Shown: positions 16,701-26,806, numbered from the stretch's first letter. The stretch: 64,000 nt of DNA from Thermococcus bergensis (GCF_020386975.1 NZ_JABFNK010000005.1:310001-374000), one strand, 5' to 3'. Translations and numbers: made by a program. Notes: generated from the sequence alone by a model not told the origin.

Positions 16701-17033
16701 TCAGAGCAGTCCCATTATTCCGACTATTATCGCAATTATGCCAATGAGGGTTTGGAATCCTCCAAGCCACTTGGCAAGCTTTTCCAAGTCTTTGCCTATA
16801 GCAGGTATGCTGGGTAGGATTCCTGTCATGAGCACCAACCCTGCCACAATGGCAACTATGCCCTGGAGACCAAGGTGCAGAATACCCAGTATCACCGCTA
16901 TGATGCCGATAATGGTCTGAAACCTCCCGATCCATACTGCCAGTTTGTGGAGATCCTTTCCTATGGCGGGTATGCTTGGCAAGATACCCATTGCCAACAC
17001 GAGACCGGCGATAATATTTACGATCTCTATCAT
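16701..17033 (-). CDS. Small membrane protein made of two tandem repeats
   Basis: A 110-residue hydrophobic protein built from two copies of a ~45-residue unit (residues 9-53 and 64-108). Each contains GILPSIPAIGKDL, a short amphipathic stretch, then FQT-IGIIA. About 35 of 44 aligned residues are identical, yet the codons differ widely, so the duplication is old and both halves are under selection. Four membrane helices are predicted. The ATG at 17033 follows AGGAGGTGA. A TATA-like TTTATATATTAA lies at about 17078-17092 (minus strand), so it has its own promoter. No function is recognised; the MscS gene is upstream on the same strand. Confidence 0.75.
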   Translation of the reverse strand: MIEIVNIIAGLVLAMGILPSIPAIGKDLHKLAVWIGRFQTIIGIIAVILGILHLGLQGIVAIVAGLVLMTGILPSIPAIGKDLEKLAKWLGGFQTLIGIIAIIVGIMGLL

Positions 17034-17126
17034 AGCAGTCACCTCCTAAAAGGTTCTTAGTTTAAAATTTAAAACACTAAATTAATATATAAACATTACC
17101 TCTAAAAGTGAAATTTCAAAGGAAAC

Positions 17127-17942
17127 TCAAAGCTTTGGCATTTCCTTTATATGGACGTCCATCTGTGGGAATGGTATTTCGATGTCCTCTCTTCTGTAGG
17201 CTTCGTAGATACCCTTAGTTAGATCGCCCTTGACAGCCCAATAGTCTTCAGTCTTAGCCCAAGCACGAAGCTGCAGGTTTATTGATGAATCTCCCAAGCC
17301 AGTTATGACAACGGCCGGCTCTGGCTCTTTCAGAACTTTCGGGTGGTTTTTCATGAGGTCCATTGCCACTTTTATGGCCTTGTCGAGGTCAGTGCCGTAT
17401 GCGACGCCAACGTTAACATCAACCCTGCGCGTTGGCATTCTGGTGTAGTTTGTTATAACATTCCCCCAGACTAATTTGTTCGGTATCGTTATGAGAACGT
17501 TGTCCGCTGTCAGTAGCTCGGTACTCATCACTCCAACGGCCTCCACCTTTCCCGTCTGACCCGCTATAGTTACAACGTCGCCCTTGTCAAAGGGTCTCAA
17601 GGCAGCGAGCCAAACTCCAGCCGCAAGATTTGTGAGAGTGTCCTGCATTCCAAAGCCGAGTATCAAGCCTATGACCGCGGAAAGTCCCAGTACTACGGAA
17701 CCGACATTCACTCCAAGTGCCCTAACTGCCAGTAATATCACTACCACATAAAGGAGGGCGCTAAGAAACCTCGCAAGGAACTCAATGACTAAACCGGGAA
17801 GCTTTGTCTTTTGTAAGCCTCTTTTGAAGGAGGCCACGATTATTTTGGCGACTACAAAGCCCACTATCAGGACTATTACAGCGGTGATTATCTGCAAAGG
17901 AGTAATCTCGACGTAAGGTAGGGGCTTGTCTAAAATTACCAT
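17127..17942 (-). CDS. Small-conductance mechanosensitive channel (MscS family)
   Basis: This 271-residue MscS-type channel has three N-terminal helices. The pore helix is rich in Gly/Ala (VLGLSAVIGLILGFGMQDTLTNLAAG, about residues 85-110). The beta domain follows (RPFDKGDVVTIAGQTGKVEAVG), then the alpha/beta C-terminal domain. It would release solutes at hypo-osmotic shock, in keeping with an organism that accumulates mannosylglycerate. The ATG at 17942 follows AAGGAGGATG. Confidence 0.87.
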   Translation of the reverse strand: MVILDKPLPYVEITPLQIITAVIVLIVGFVVAKIIVASFKRGLQKTKLPGLVIEFLARFLSALLYVVVILLAVRALGVNVGSVVLGLSAVIGLILGFGMQDTLTNLAAGVWLAALRPFDKGDVVTIAGQTGKVEAVGVMSTELLTADNVLITIPNKLVWGNVITNYTRMPTRRVDVNVGVAYGTDLDKAIKVAMDLMKNHPKVLKEPEPAVVITGLGDSSINLQLRAWAKTEDYWAVKGDLTKGIYEAYRREDIEIPFPQMDVHIKEMPKL

Positions 17943-18281
17943 GCTTTCATCCTCCTTAGGTTTTGTCATATTATTAGTATATTCAACTTAAAAATCTTAC
18001 CAAAAAATACTAAAATTTTTGATCAGATTTTTGAAGATATTAGCATTGGTTAACATTTTAGATATCTGAAAAGACGCTATGTAGTTGTCATTAACCTTTA
18101 TAGCACTGAAGAGGACTGATTGCCATTATTAAAGGGAGATTACCTCATTTTTGGATGATTAGTTTTCAATCGTTCAAAAGTTTTGGATATTCGGCAAATC
18201 ATATAATGTTAGGCGAACCGAAAAATTTATATAATCAAACCTATTTAGTTTCTAATAGAAATAACATATGAGGTGATGGAA
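17943..18281. other. Divergent intergenic region between mscS-type and peroxiredoxin genes
   Basis: About 340 bases, strongly AT-rich, with no gene that I can support. A TATA-like AATTTATATAATC at about 18226-18238 lies 45-55 bp before the peroxiredoxin start. The minus-strand promoter of the MscS gene is presumably near 17970-17990. I see no clear operator palindrome. Confidence 0.5.
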
Positions 18282-18932
18282 ATGGTCGCTATAGGTGAAA
18301 AGTTCCCGGAAGTTGAGGTAAAGACTACCCATGGAGTAATAAAACTCCCGAACTACTTTGCAGAGAAGGGCAAGTGGTTCATGCTCTTCAGCCACCCAGC
18401 AGATTTCACTCCCGTCTGTACAACCGAGTTCTACGCATTGCAAAAGAGGGTTGACAAGTTCAGAGAGCTTGGAGTAGAACCAATAGGGCTGAGCGTTGAC
18501 CAGGTTTTCAGCCACATCAAGTGGATGGAGTGGATAAGGGAGAACCTTGGTGAGGAGATAACCTTCCCGGTTATAGCCGACGACCGCGGTGAGCTTGCCG
18601 ACAAGCTCGGCATGATACCAAGCGGTGCTACCATTACAGCTAGAGCAGTCTTTATAGTTGACGACAAAGGTGTCATAAGGGCCATCGTATACTATCCGGC
18701 CGAGGTCGGCAGGGACTGGGACGAGGTTTTGAGGCTTGTTAAAGCATTAAAGATAAGCACAGAAAAGGGCGTAGCCTTACCACACAAGTGGCCCAACAAC
18801 GAGCTTATTGGCGATAAGGTTATCGTTCCCCCGGCAAGCACGGTTGACCAAGTCAAGGAACGCGAAGAGGCCAAAGCCAAGGGCGAGATAGAGTGCTACG
18901 ACTGGTGGTTCTGCTACAAGAAGCTTGAATGA
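18282..18932 (+). CDS. Peroxiredoxin (archaeal Prx6-type, 216 residues)
   Basis: This protein reduces hydrogen peroxide and organic peroxides. The peroxidatic cysteine C46 sits in [13 protein letters not shown]. Two more cysteines near the C-terminus (IECYDWWFC, about 205 and 211) are the resolving cysteines seen in Pyrococcus and Aeropyrum decameric peroxiredoxins. The ATG at 18282 follows GAGGTGATGG and gives the standard 216 residues. The gene opens the oxidative-stress part of the window and has its own promoter. Confidence 0.92.
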   Translation: MVAIGEKFPEVEVKTTHGVIKLPNYFAEKGKWFMLFSHPADFTPVCTTEFYALQKRVDKFRELGVEPIGLSVDQVFSHIKWMEWIRENLGEEITFPVIADDRGELADKLGMIPSGATITARAVFIVDDKGVIRAIVYYPAEVGRDWDEVLRLVKALKISTEKGVALPHKWPNNELIGDKVIVPPASTVDQVKEREEAKAKGEIECYDWWFCYKKLE

Positions 18933-19069
18933 TCTCTTTTCTTTAACTTTGTCTTTTTCTCAGAGCTTGTTTGCTTTCTTCATTGTTAGGGCTTTGGAAG
19001 AAAATTATATAAACCTAATCCACAAACCTTATTATGACGAAAGTCGAACTTTATTGGAAGTGATGGCAT

Positions 19070-20782
19070 ATGGTCGAGTTTAAGGAAGATGTTTCTATTG
19101 TTTTGGGTGGTGCAGCAGGTCAGGGAATTCAGACAGTTGAGGAGATCCTTACAAGGGTTTTGAAGCTTTCTGGTTATAACGTCTATGCAAACAAAGAGTA
19201 CATGTCAAGGGTTAGAGGCGGAATAAACACCACCGAAATCAGAGTATCATCAAAAAAGGTAAGAGCATTTGTAAGGAGGATCGATATCTTAATCCCGTTC
19301 AAGCGTGGAGTTCTTCCTTGGGTGGAAAAAAGGCTCACAGAGAACACAGTGGTTTTGGGCGAAAAGGAAAACGTTGAGGAGGAATACCTCAGCAGAGTAA
19401 ACTTTGTTGAAGTGCCCCTCAATGAAATGGCAAAAGAAGTTGGCAGTCCTCTGTATTTAAACACAATAGCAGCGGGAGTTGTGGTTGGACTCTTCCACGG
19501 AGACTTTGAGGCTCTCGAGGAATATCTGAGAAAAAGATTTGGCAGCAAAGGAGAAGAGGTTGTGTTAAAAAACATTGAAGCCGCTAGGAAAGGTTACGAG
19601 CTTGGAGTAAAGCTGTGTGAAGAGGGAACAATTAGAATTGAGGTTAAAAGAGACGAAAACGTTAAGAAAGAGGTTCTTTTAAGCGGCACCGAGGCTGTAG
19701 CCTTAGGTGCAGTCGCTGGGGGAATGAACTTCCTGAGCTTTTATCCCATGAGCCCCTCCACAGGTGTTGCTGTCTTCTCTGCCCAGCATGCCGAGGACTT
19801 TGAAATAGTAGTGGAGCAGGTAGAGGATGAGATAGCTGCAATAAACATGGCTCTGGGAGCATGGTTCGCCGGTGCAAGGGGAATGGTAACAACCTCGGGA
19901 GGCGGCTTTGCCTTGATGAGCGAAGCCCTAAGCTTAGCTGGAATGGCAGAAAATCCAGTGGTAATCCATCTCGCCCAAAGACCCGGTCCGGCAACGGGAT
20001 TGCCCACAAGAACAATGCAAGGCGACTTGAACCTTGTTCTTTATTCTGGCCATGGTGAATTTCCAAGAATAGTTCTCGCACCAGGGAGCATTGAGGAGGC
20101 TTTTTACCTTACGGCAGAGGCTTTCAATTTAGCGGACAAATACCAAGTGCCTGTGATAATCTTAACGGATCAATACTTTGTCGATACCTATTACAACCTC
20201 CCAGAGCTTGATCTAAGCAAAATTAAGATGGAAAAGTACATTGTGGAGAGCGATGAGGACTACAAGAGGTACAAGCTCACCGAAGATGGCATTTCTCCAA
20301 GGAGCATTCCCGGATACGGAAAGGGTGTTGTGGTGGCTAATGGAAACGAACACGACGAGTGGGGAGACATAACCGAAGACGAGGAACTTTCAAGGCTGAT
20401 GCAGGAGAAAAGGGCAATAAAGAAACTTGAAACAATAAGGAAAAATACCATGATGCCGGAACTTGTGGGGAGAGAGAATGCAAAATACGTCATTGTCGCA
20501 TGGGGTTCAACCTACCATGTGATAAGAGAAGCCCTCGAAGTTCTCAACAGGGAAGACGTAGCGTTTCTGCACTTTAAGTGGGTGTATCCTCTGCCCGAGA
20601 AGGTTGAAGGTCTCTTGGAAGGCAAAGTGATAATAGACATCGAGCAAAACGTTACAGCACAGTTCGCAGAGCTTTTAAAGAAAGAGTTTGGGCTAGAGAT
20701 CCATCACAAGATTTTGAAGTATGATGGGAGGCCTTTCTCCGTTGAAGAGATTCTTGATGCTCTTAAGGAGGTGTTAGAATGA
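19070..20782 (+). CDS. 2-oxoacid:ferredoxin oxidoreductase, fused gamma-alpha subunit
   Basis: A 570-residue fusion. The N-terminal ~190 residues are the gamma domain ([31 protein letters not shown]) and the rest is the pyrimidine-binding alpha part ([40 protein letters not shown]). With the beta subunit downstream (4-bp overlap) it oxidises a 2-oxoacid to an acyl-CoA while reducing ferredoxin. The two-subunit layout without delta resembles KorAB/XOR-type enzymes. The substrate (2-oxoglutarate, 2-oxoisovalerate or other) cannot be read from sequence. Confidence 0.87.
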   Translation: MVEFKEDVSIVLGGAAGQGIQTVEEILTRVLKLSGYNVYANKEYMSRVRGGINTTEIRVSSKKVRAFVRRIDILIPFKRGVLPWVEKRLTENTVVLGEKENVEEEYLSRVNFVEVPLNEMAKEVGSPLYLNTIAAGVVVGLFHGDFEALEEYLRKRFGSKGEEVVLKNIEAARKGYELGVKLCEEGTIRIEVKRDENVKKEVLLSGTEAVALGAVAGGMNFLSFYPMSPSTGVAVFSAQHAEDFEIVVEQVEDEIAAINMALGAWFAGARGMVTTSGGGFALMSEALSLAGMAENPVVIHLAQRPGPATGLPTRTMQGDLNLVLYSGHGEFPRIVLAPGSIEEAFYLTAEAFNLADKYQVPVIILTDQYFVDTYYNLPELDLSKIKMEKYIVESDEDYKRYKLTEDGISPRSIPGYGKGVVVANGNEHDEWGDITEDEELSRLMQEKRAIKKLETIRKNTMMPELVGRENAKYVIVAWGSTYHVIREALEVLNREDVAFLHFKWVYPLPEKVEGLLEGKVIIDIEQNVTAQFAELLKKEFGLEIHHKILKYDGRPFSVEEILDALKEVLE

Positions 20783-21651
20783 TCTCTCCGCTTATTTTTG
20801 AACCCGAAAGACCCGGAAGCAAGGACATAGCCTGGTGTCCCGGGTGTGGGAACTTCGGTATTAGGAATATTTTGAAGTCCGCCTTTGCCGAGCTCAACCT
20901 AAGGCCGCAGGATGTTGTCATAATAAGCGGAATTGGCCAAGCGGCAAAAATGCCCCACTACATAAACGTTAACGGCTACCACACCCTTCACGGTCGTTCA
21001 ATTCCAATAGCTACAGCTGTTAAAGCCGCAAATCCATCTTTGACGGTAATAGCGGAGGGTGGAGATGGAGACATGTACGCTGAAGGAGGCAACCACCTTC
21101 TCCACGCCATAAGAAGAAACCCAGACATAACGGTTTTAGTCCACGACAATCAGATTTACGGACTTACAAAAGGTCAGGCTTCTCCCACAACAATGCTGGG
21201 GATGAAAACTCCTACTCAACCTTGGGGAGTCTTTGAAGAGCCTTTCAACCCAATAGCCTTGGCAATAGCTCTGGATGCATCTTTTGTAGCAAGGACTTTC
21301 ATGGGATACTTCAAAGAGAGCGTGGAGATAATCAAAAAGGCAATTCAGCATAAAGGATTAGCCATAGTAGACATCTTCCATCCATGTGTGAGCTTCAACA
21401 AGGTGAACACCTACGAATGGTATCGCGAGCACACTTACTGGATGAAAGACCACAACCCCTACGACAGGGAGGAGGCCTTTAAGAGAGCTATAGAGAGCGA
21501 TCCCCTCCCACTGGGAGTGTTCTACATCCATGAAAAGCCAACCTTTGAAGAGCAGGTTCCAGCTTATAAAAGGGACAAAACACCGCTGTGGCAGAGGAAG
21601 CCTAAGCTTGAAGAAATTGGAAAAATTTTGGAGGCTAAGAGAACGTTTTGA
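20779..21651 (+). CDS. 2-oxoacid:ferredoxin oxidoreductase, beta subunit
   Basis: This 290-residue thiamine-diphosphate-binding beta subunit has [11 protein letters not shown] near residue 14 (cluster-binding cysteines), the TPP/Mg motif [12 protein letters not shown] near residue 95, and [16 protein letters not shown] further conserved cysteine occurs in HPCVSFN. It is translationally coupled to the gamma-alpha gene. It forms the catalytic centre with the alpha part and hands electrons to ferredoxin, the donor for MBS. Confidence 0.88.
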   Translation: MISPLIFEPERPGSKDIAWCPGCGNFGIRNILKSAFAELNLRPQDVVIISGIGQAAKMPHYINVNGYHTLHGRSIPIATAVKAANPSLTVIAEGGDGDMYAEGGNHLLHAIRRNPDITVLVHDNQIYGLTKGQASPTTMLGMKTPTQPWGVFEEPFNPIALAIALDASFVARTFMGYFKESVEIIKKAIQHKGLAIVDIFHPCVSFNKVNTYEWYREHTYWMKDHNPYDREEAFKRAIESDPLPLGVFYIHEKPTFEEQVPAYKRDKTPLWQRKPKLEEIGKILEAKRTF

Positions 21652-21679
21652 TTTTTTATAAATTTTTGAGGTGAGTAAG

Positions 21680-22132
21680 GTGATTGGAGAAAAAGCACCG
21701 GATTTTGTGTTGAAAGACCAAAATGGGGAGGAATTTAAGCTTTCAGATTTTAGAGGGAAGAAAGTTCTCCTATCCTTCCACCCACTGGCATGGACAGGTA
21801 TTTGCGAAAAGCAGATGAAAGCTTTGGAAGAAAACTATGAAAAATTTGAAACCCTAAACGTTCTCCCGGTTGGTATAAGCGTTGACCCCATGCCGAGTAA
21901 AAAGGCCTGGGCTGAACACATGGGGCTTAAGAAACTCAGGATTCTGAGCGACTTTTGGCCTCATGGTGAGGTTGCAAAGCTATATGGACTTTTTAGAGAA
22001 AAGGATGGCATTTCAGAAAGGGCAAACGTTTTGGTTGATGAAGAAGGGAAGATAGCCCTCTACAAAGTTTACCCAATAAGGGAACTTCCCAACTTGGAAG
22101 AGATATTCGATTTTCTGGAAAGATACTGTTAG
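21680..22132 (+). CDS. Peroxiredoxin (BCP/AhpC-TSA type), C-terminus altered by an IS
   Basis: This 150-residue peroxiredoxin has its peroxidatic cysteine at about C42 in FHPLAWTGIC, keeping the P-x3-T-x2-C pattern. The start is a GTG at 21680 after GAGGTGAG; the GTG at 21671 overlaps that site. It lies 28 bp after the oxidoreductase operon and may be cotranscribed. The IS6-type element inserted at 22122 within the penultimate codon. The present end is ...LERYC, with the stop inside the IS. Joining the flanks across the duplicated 8 bp restores ...LEK-stop. The enzyme should still work, since only the last residues changed. Confidence 0.85.
   Translation: MIGEKAPDFVLKDQNGEEFKLSDFRGKKVLLSFHPLAWTGICEKQMKALEENYEKFETLNVLPVGISVDPMPSKKAWAEHMGLKKLRILSDFWPHGEVAKLYGLFREKDGISERANVLVDEEGKIALYKVYPIRELPNLEEIFDFLERYC
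22114..22121. repeat. Target-site duplication of IS6-type copy 1 (left)
   Basis: TCTGGAAA occurs directly on both sides of the element (22114-22121 and 22903-22910), an 8-bp duplication typical of IS6-family transposition. Confidence 0.9.
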
Positions 22133-22902
22133 GATAACTGGGGCATCACCTCCTGAAGCCACTCAGCAAAATCACCAGGCGGACCACCAAAACTAGAATG
22201 AATTCTGACAAAATTGTACCAGAAGGCAAACAGAAAAACAAACCTATGAACCCTTCTCCAGTCCTCACTCCTGAAATTATTCCAGAAACGCTTTGTTCTT
22301 TCCTTCAACGTCCTAAACCAGCGCTCAACACTGTTCCTCGGCCCGAAAGTCACATGCAGATAACCCAACCCCAGACTCTTAAAAGCAGACTTATACCAGC
22401 TAGCCCTGTCAACCAGAAAGACAGGCTGCCCTTCACACGACTTTAAAACAACCAGGATGAAATCCCTGGCAACCCACCAGTTTCTAACAGTCGTAATCCA
22501 GACTGCCAAAACTTCCTTGCTCTCAACGTCAATTGCAGCCCAGAGGAATCTTTTCTTTCCGTTGATTTTTATTACTGTTTCGTCAACTGCGATGAAGTTT
22601 CGCTGTTTTTTGACTGCGAGGATTTTTGGCTTGTAAACTGCTTCTGCGAGTTTTTGGACGGCCTCCCAGACTGTTACGTGACTGATTTTGAGGATTCTGG
22701 CGGTTTGCCGGTAACTGAGGCCTCGCAGGTATAATTCTACTCCCCTGATTTTCTTTTCTGGTGGGATTTTGTTGCGACGAAAGGGTTTTAAGGCTGAAAC
22801 CACCCAGTAAATAATGGTTTCAGACTTCATGTTCCCCCTTCTTTTTCTGAAGTATTGCCAGTAACTTAAACCTGACACCCCACAGCTTATCCTAACAGTA
22901 TC
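22122..22902 (-). mobile_element. IS6-family insertion sequence, copy 1 (781 bp)
   Basis: The element is bounded by perfect 16-bp inverted repeats GATACTGTTAGGATAA and by the 8-bp duplication TCTGGAAA. It encodes one DDE transposase. Size, repeat length and protein resemble the ISPfu1/2/5 group of Pyrococcus furiosus. Two more copies lie at 44314-45094 and 54373-55153. It cut the 3' end of a peroxiredoxin gene and lies 10 bp beyond its duplication from the fprA TATA box (TTTTTATATTT at 22921). Confidence 0.93.
22129..22830 (-). CDS. IS6-family DDE transposase, copy 1
   Basis: A 233-residue transposase. A helix-turn-helix (GLSYRQTARILKISHVTVWE) is followed by a DDE catalytic core with VDETVIKI, then VDRASWYKSAF and the glutamate in NSVERWFRTLKERTKRFW. 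The ATG at 22830 follows AAGGGGGAAC; an in-frame GTG at 22878 would add 16 residues. The stop codon lies in the terminal inverted repeat. The translation is identical to copies 2 and 3, so the elements are recent and probably active. Confidence 0.92.
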   Translation of the reverse strand: MKSETIIYWVVSALKPFRRNKIPPEKKIRGVELYLRGLSYRQTARILKISHVTVWEAVQKLAEAVYKPKILAVKKQRNFIAVDETVIKINGKKRFLWAAIDVESKEVLAVWITTVRNWWVARDFILVVLKSCEGQPVFLVDRASWYKSAFKSLGLGYLHVTFGPRNSVERWFRTLKERTKRFWNNFRSEDWRRVHRFVFLFAFWYNFVRIHSSFGGPPGDFAEWLQEVMPQLS

Positions 22903-22910
22903 TCTGGAAA
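22903..22910. repeat. Target-site duplication of IS6-type copy 1 (right)
   Basis: TCTGGAAA, the partner of 22114-22121. The core promoter of fprA begins about 10 bp further on. Confidence 0.9.
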
Positions 22911-22963
22911 AGTGAAAAGCTTTTTATATTTCTATTTTTAAACTAAATTGGGGTGGTGAAAAA

Positions 22964-24190
22964 ATGCCAAAGGTTTGGATAGAGAAACTTCTTGACGAAC
23001 CTGAGCTCTACCTTTTGAGGATTGACGATGACAAAATAAAATACTTCGAGGCAACGTGGGACATTCCGGAAGGAATAACCTATAATGCTTACCTCATGAA
23101 GACAGATAGTGCAGTTGTTCTTTTTGATGCCTGGAAAAAAGACTATACCAGTGAATTCCTTGAAGCACTCTCAAGTATAGTTGATCCCAAGGAGATAACC
23201 CACATAGTTGTCCATCACACGGAGCCGGATCACAGCGGAGCTCTGCCAAAAGTCCTTGAAGCAAACGGGCACAGTGCGAAGATTATAGGGACTGCATTTG
23301 CAAAGAGGCTTTTGGAGGCTTTTTACGGCATCAAGGAAAACGTTCACGCAATTAAAGATGGGGAAGAACTGAAGGTAGGAAACAAGACTTTAAAGTTCAT
23401 AACAGTCCCGTGGCTCCACTGGCCCGATGCGATGATAACCTACCTTCTTGAGGACAATATAATCCTTAGCTGTGACGTATGGGGGGGTTACTCAATTCCC
23501 GATGCCATTGATGACAGCGATGAGGGCGTTGTGGAGAACTACCTTCCCTATGTTAATAAATACATAGTAACAGTAATAGGCCACTACCACAAGTACATCG
23601 TGGAGAATGTCGAGAAGATAAAGAAGCTTGGCATAGTTGATGACGTAAAGATGATCCTCCCTGGACATGGGTTGGTATGGCGTAAGAACCCAAGGAAAAT
23701 CTTTGAGCATTATGTAAACGTTGCTGCTGGAGTTCCGAAGAAGGGTAAAGTTTTGGTTGTCTATGACTCAATGTACGGCTTTGTTGAAGAAAGCGTTGGG
23801 ATAGCAGTTGATGAGCTCAAAAAGCTTGGATTTGAGCCGGTTGTCTACAGGTTCACCGACAAAGAGGCTCCCGCGGTTAGTGATATCCTTGGAGAAGTTC
23901 CGGATAGTGAAGCGCTTATTATTGGGGCTTCAACATATGAAGCGAGCATACACCCGAGAATGAGGTATCTCGTCCATGAGATACTTGATAAAGCTAACTA
24001 CGCAAAGCCCGTCCTTATACTTGGTAAATTTGGCTGGGCGGGAGTGGCCGGAAGAGAGATAGAGGCATTACTCAGGGAGTCCAAGTTTGAGCATGTGGCT
24101 ACAGTAGAGGCAAAGGGCAGAACAACGGCAGAGGACGAGGTAAAAATTAGGGAAGGAGTTAGGAAGCTTGTGGAAAAGCTTAAAGGATAA
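22964..24190 (+). CDS. fprA: Flavodiiron protein (A-type flavoprotein, oxygen reductase)
   Basis: A 408-residue protein. The N-terminal metallo-beta-lactamase-like domain has diiron ligands in H-x-E-x-D-H (HHTEPDHSG, H85-E87-D89-H90), further ligands at CDVWGGY and GHG (LPGHGLVW), and is followed by a flavodoxin domain (VVYDSMYGFVEESV; GASTYEASIHP). It reduces oxygen to water, or NO, with electrons from rubredoxin. This fits the rubredoxin and NROR genes downstream. The ATG at 22964 follows GGGGTGGTG. An IS now sits directly upstream of the core promoter. Confidence 0.92.
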   Translation: MPKVWIEKLLDEPELYLLRIDDDKIKYFEATWDIPEGITYNAYLMKTDSAVVLFDAWKKDYTSEFLEALSSIVDPKEITHIVVHHTEPDHSGALPKVLEANGHSAKIIGTAFAKRLLEAFYGIKENVHAIKDGEELKVGNKTLKFITVPWLHWPDAMITYLLEDNIILSCDVWGGYSIPDAIDDSDEGVVENYLPYVNKYIVTVIGHYHKYIVENVEKIKKLGIVDDVKMILPGHGLVWRKNPRKIFEHYVNVAAGVPKKGKVLVVYDSMYGFVEESVGIAVDELKKLGFEPVVYRFTDKEAPAVSDILGEVPDSEALIIGASTYEASIHPRMRYLVHEILDKANYAKPVLILGKFGWAGVAGREIEALLRESKFEHVATVEAKGRTTAEDEVKIREGVRKLVEKLKG

Positions 24191-24309
24191 TTTTTCCTAA
24201 ATTTTTTCAATGCATTTTGCTATAGGCTTCAAGACCAAATATAGGGATACTTTATTTTAGAAAAAGTGTTAAATACAATTGCAATGGATATTCTTTTAGG
24301 TGATTCGTA

Positions 24310-24849
24310 ATGGAAGAAGAAATAGTTAAGAAATTGGAAAGTCTTTCTGAGAGAGAAATACTGGGGTATGCGATAGGATCTGAAGAAGATGCAAAGGAAT
24401 TCTACCTAAAACTTGCTCAAGGAAACTCGGAGCTTATGAAAAAATTCTTTGAAGACCTTGCAAAAGCGGAGGAGGCACATAAAGCTCTTCTTTTGAATTT
24501 ACATAAGAAAGTGTTTGGAGATGTGAATTACGTAGTTCCTAAGGATATTCCATTTGCAGAGAGCACGGTAAATGAAGTAACTTTAGGCGCAATGGTTGAA
24601 GCAATGAGAACTGCATTAATGAACGAAAAGGTAGCGGAGAGAGTTTATAGGCTTTTGGCTAAAAGACTGCCTGAACACGAAGCCCTTTTTGAGTTTTTGG
24701 CAGCACAGGAGAGGGCTCATTACAAAGCGATCGAAGCTCACAAGGAATACCTTGAAGGGTTGGTGGAAGGAAACCCTGAATATGTAAAATCACCTGTCCA
24801 TGTAATATTCAACCAGATTGAAATCTATTACAAACCAAGAACTCTCTAA
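24310..24849 (+). CDS. Ferritin-like diiron protein (rubrerythrin-related, no rubredoxin domain)
   Basis: A 179-residue protein with two four-helix half-motifs: [13 protein letters not shown]...AEEAH near residues 24-60 and [13 protein letters not shown]...ERAHY near residues 100-137. These supply the Glu and E-x-x-H ligands of a diiron centre. There is no C-terminal rubredoxin domain. The last ~12 residues ([12 protein letters not shown]) extend past the helical bundle. It has its own leader and lies 10 bp upstream of NROR, so both probably form an operon. Peroxide reduction or iron handling is inferred. Confidence 0.8.
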   Translation: MEEEIVKKLESLSEREILGYAIGSEEDAKEFYLKLAQGNSELMKKFFEDLAKAEEAHKALLLNLHKKVFGDVNYVVPKDIPFAESTVNEVTLGAMVEAMRTALMNEKVAERVYRLLAKRLPEHEALFEFLAAQERAHYKAIEAHKEYLEGLVEGNPEYVKSPVHVIFNQIEIYYKPRTL

Positions 24850-24859
24850 AGGGAAGCTT

Positions 24860-25951
24860 ATGAACGTCATCATAATTGGAAATGGTCCCGGTGGGGTTGA
24901 ATTAGCCAACCAGCTTTCTGGAGAGCATGAGGTTACAATAGTGGAGCAGGAAAACGTCCCCTATTATACCAAGCCTATGCTGAGTCACTACATAGCGGGA
25001 TTCATTGAGAAGGAAAAGCTCTTCCCGCATTCTACCGAATGGTATGAAAAGAAGGGGATAACTCTAAACCTTGGCGTAAAAGCAGAACTAATAAATAGGG
25101 CTCGGAAAATACTGATAACAAACAAAGGCGAGATACCCTATGATGTCTTGGTTATAGGGACGGGTGCAAGGGCAAGAGAACCAACCTTCGAGGGCAAAGA
25201 GTTTGTGCACACCCTTAGAACACTCCAAGATGCCGAGAAGATTAAAGAGCAAATGGAGAAACATGAAGAAGCTCTGATACTTGGTGGGGGATTTATAGCC
25301 TTAGAACTTGCCGCAAACTTCGCAAAGGCGGGTTATAAAGCTAAGGTGGTTCACAGGGGAAATACTCTTCTCGGCCTTGATGAGGAGCTCACGAAAATAA
25401 TAGTAGAAAAGCTCGAATGCAGTGGAGTTGAGTTTTACCTCAATACAAATGTTCTGAAAGCCGATAAAGATGGAGTTTTTACTGATAGGGGGTACATAAA
25501 GGGAAAAGTTAAGATATCTGCCTTTGGGATTATCCCTAACAAAGAGATAGCGGTTAGGAGTGGAATTCACGCTGGGAGAGGAATACTTATTGACGACCAC
25601 TTTCGAACTTCGGCAAAGGATGTTTACGCTATCGGAGATTGCGCCGAGTACAATGGAATAATATCCGGCACTGCAAAGGCTGCTGTAGGGCATGCAAGAG
25701 TTCTTGCCAACATTTTGAGGGGCGGAGAGGATAGATATGACTTTGAATTCCGTTCAACAGTTTTTAAATTCGGTGATTTCCCAATAGGAATAATCGGGAA
25801 GACCAAAGGAGAAGGAAAGTGGCTGGATGGGAAGACAAAAGTTTTCCTTGAAGAAGGGAAAATAGTTGGGGCAGTTGTTATCGAAGATATAAGAAGGGCA
25901 ATGACACTGGAGAGGAAGATAAAAGCGGGAGTTAGCATGGATGGACTGTGA
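24860..25951 (+). CDS. NAD(P)H:rubredoxin oxidoreductase (NROR)
   Basis: This 363-residue FAD/NAD(P)-linked reductase has FAD motif [10 protein letters not shown] at residue 7, the NAD(P) motif [11 protein letters not shown] near 145 and the second FAD motif [10 protein letters not shown] near 260. It matches the NROR family that reduces rubredoxin, which then serves superoxide reductase, rubrerythrin and flavodiiron protein, all encoded within 5 kb. The ATG at 24860 follows AAGGGAAGC. Confidence 0.9.
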   Translation: MNVIIIGNGPGGVELANQLSGEHEVTIVEQENVPYYTKPMLSHYIAGFIEKEKLFPHSTEWYEKKGITLNLGVKAELINRARKILITNKGEIPYDVLVIGTGARAREPTFEGKEFVHTLRTLQDAEKIKEQMEKHEEALILGGGFIALELAANFAKAGYKAKVVHRGNTLLGLDEELTKIIVEKLECSGVEFYLNTNVLKADKDGVFTDRGYIKGKVKISAFGIIPNKEIAVRSGIHAGRGILIDDHFRTSAKDVYAIGDCAEYNGIISGTAKAAVGHARVLANILRGGEDRYDFEFRSTVFKFGDFPIGIIGKTKGEGKWLDGKTKVFLEEGKIVGAVVIEDIRRAMTLERKIKAGVSMDGL

Positions 25952-26038
25952 CGTTCTTTCCCTATCTTATAAATTTCGGAGAGAAAACCTTTTATATTTC
26001 TACATCGAAATTAATAATGCCATTTTGAGGTGATGGGT

Positions 26039-26554
26039 ATGGTGGTTGAAAGAAAAATGACCAAGAAGTTTCTGGAAGAGGCTTACGCAGGAGAGAGCAT
26101 GGCTCACATGAGGTACATGATTTTTGCAGACGTGGCTGAGAGGGAAGGATTCCCAAACATAGCAAAGCTTTTCAGGGCAATAGCCTTTGCGGAGCTCGTG
26201 CATGCAAGAAATCACTATGAAGCTTTGGGCAACGTTAAAGACACCCCAAGCAACCTCCAGGTGGCAATAGACGGTGAGACCTTTGAAGTTGAGGAAATGT
26301 ACCCAGTTTATAAAGCAACAGCCGAGCTTCAGGGAGAGAAAGAAGCAGTTAGAAGCACTCACTATGCTTTAGAGGCTGAGAAAATTCATGCAGAGCTCTA
26401 TAAGAAGGCAAAAGAGCTCGCAGAGCAGAAGAAGGACTTGGAGATAAAGAAAGTTTACATCTGTCCGGTTTGTGGTTATACCGCTGTTGATGAAGCTCCA
26501 GATCGCTGTCCTGTGTGCGGTGTTCCAAAAGAAAAGTTCGTGGTGTTTGAGTAA
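26039..26554 (+). CDS. Rubrerythrin
   Basis: A 171-residue protein with an N-terminal ferritin-like domain (EEAYAGESMAHMRY near 14; AFAELVHARNHYEAL; HYALEAEKIHAELY) and a C-terminal rubredoxin domain with YICPVCGYTA and DRCPVCGVP. It reduces hydrogen peroxide using rubredoxin electrons. The ATG at 26039 follows GAGGTGATGG. The promoter (CTTTTATATTTCTA near 25990) closely resembles that of fprA (GCTTTTTATATTTCTA), possibly coincidence of TATA type. Confidence 0.93.
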   Translation: MVVERKMTKKFLEEAYAGESMAHMRYMIFADVAEREGFPNIAKLFRAIAFAELVHARNHYEALGNVKDTPSNLQVAIDGETFEVEEMYPVYKATAELQGEKEAVRSTHYALEAEKIHAELYKKAKELAEQKKDLEIKKVYICPVCGYTAVDEAPDRCPVCGVPKEKFVVFE

Positions 26555-26634
26555 TTCTTTCGTTTTTTGCTCTTTATTAGTTCGGAGCGCAAACTTTATA
26601 AGGTCTATCTAATAACATTAGGATGGTGGAAAAC

Positions 26635-26796
26635 ATGGCGAAGTGGAAATGTATAGTTTGTGGATACATATACGATGAGGAAGTCGGAGACCCGGATAAC
26701 GGAATTGCTCCGGGAACAAAGTTTGAGGACTTGCCGGATGACTGGGTATGCCCGCTCTGTGGCGCTCAGAAGGATATGTTTGAAAAAATAGAGTGA
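26635..26796 (+). CDS. Rubredoxin
   Basis: This 53-residue one-iron electron carrier was identified by direct translation. It has C-x-x-C at KWKCIVCGY and again at WVCPLCGAQ, with the standard [17 protein letters not shown] spacing. It accepts electrons from NROR and feeds SOR, rubrerythrin and FprA. The ATG at 26635 follows GGATGGTGG; a TATA box AAACTTTATAAGG lies near 26590. The superoxide reductase gene follows after 10 bp, so they are cotranscribed. Confidence 0.95.
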   Translation: MAKWKCIVCGYIYDEEVGDPDNGIAPGTKFEDLPDDWVCPLCGAQKDMFEKIE

Positions 26797-26806
26797 GGTG
26801 GAGGAG

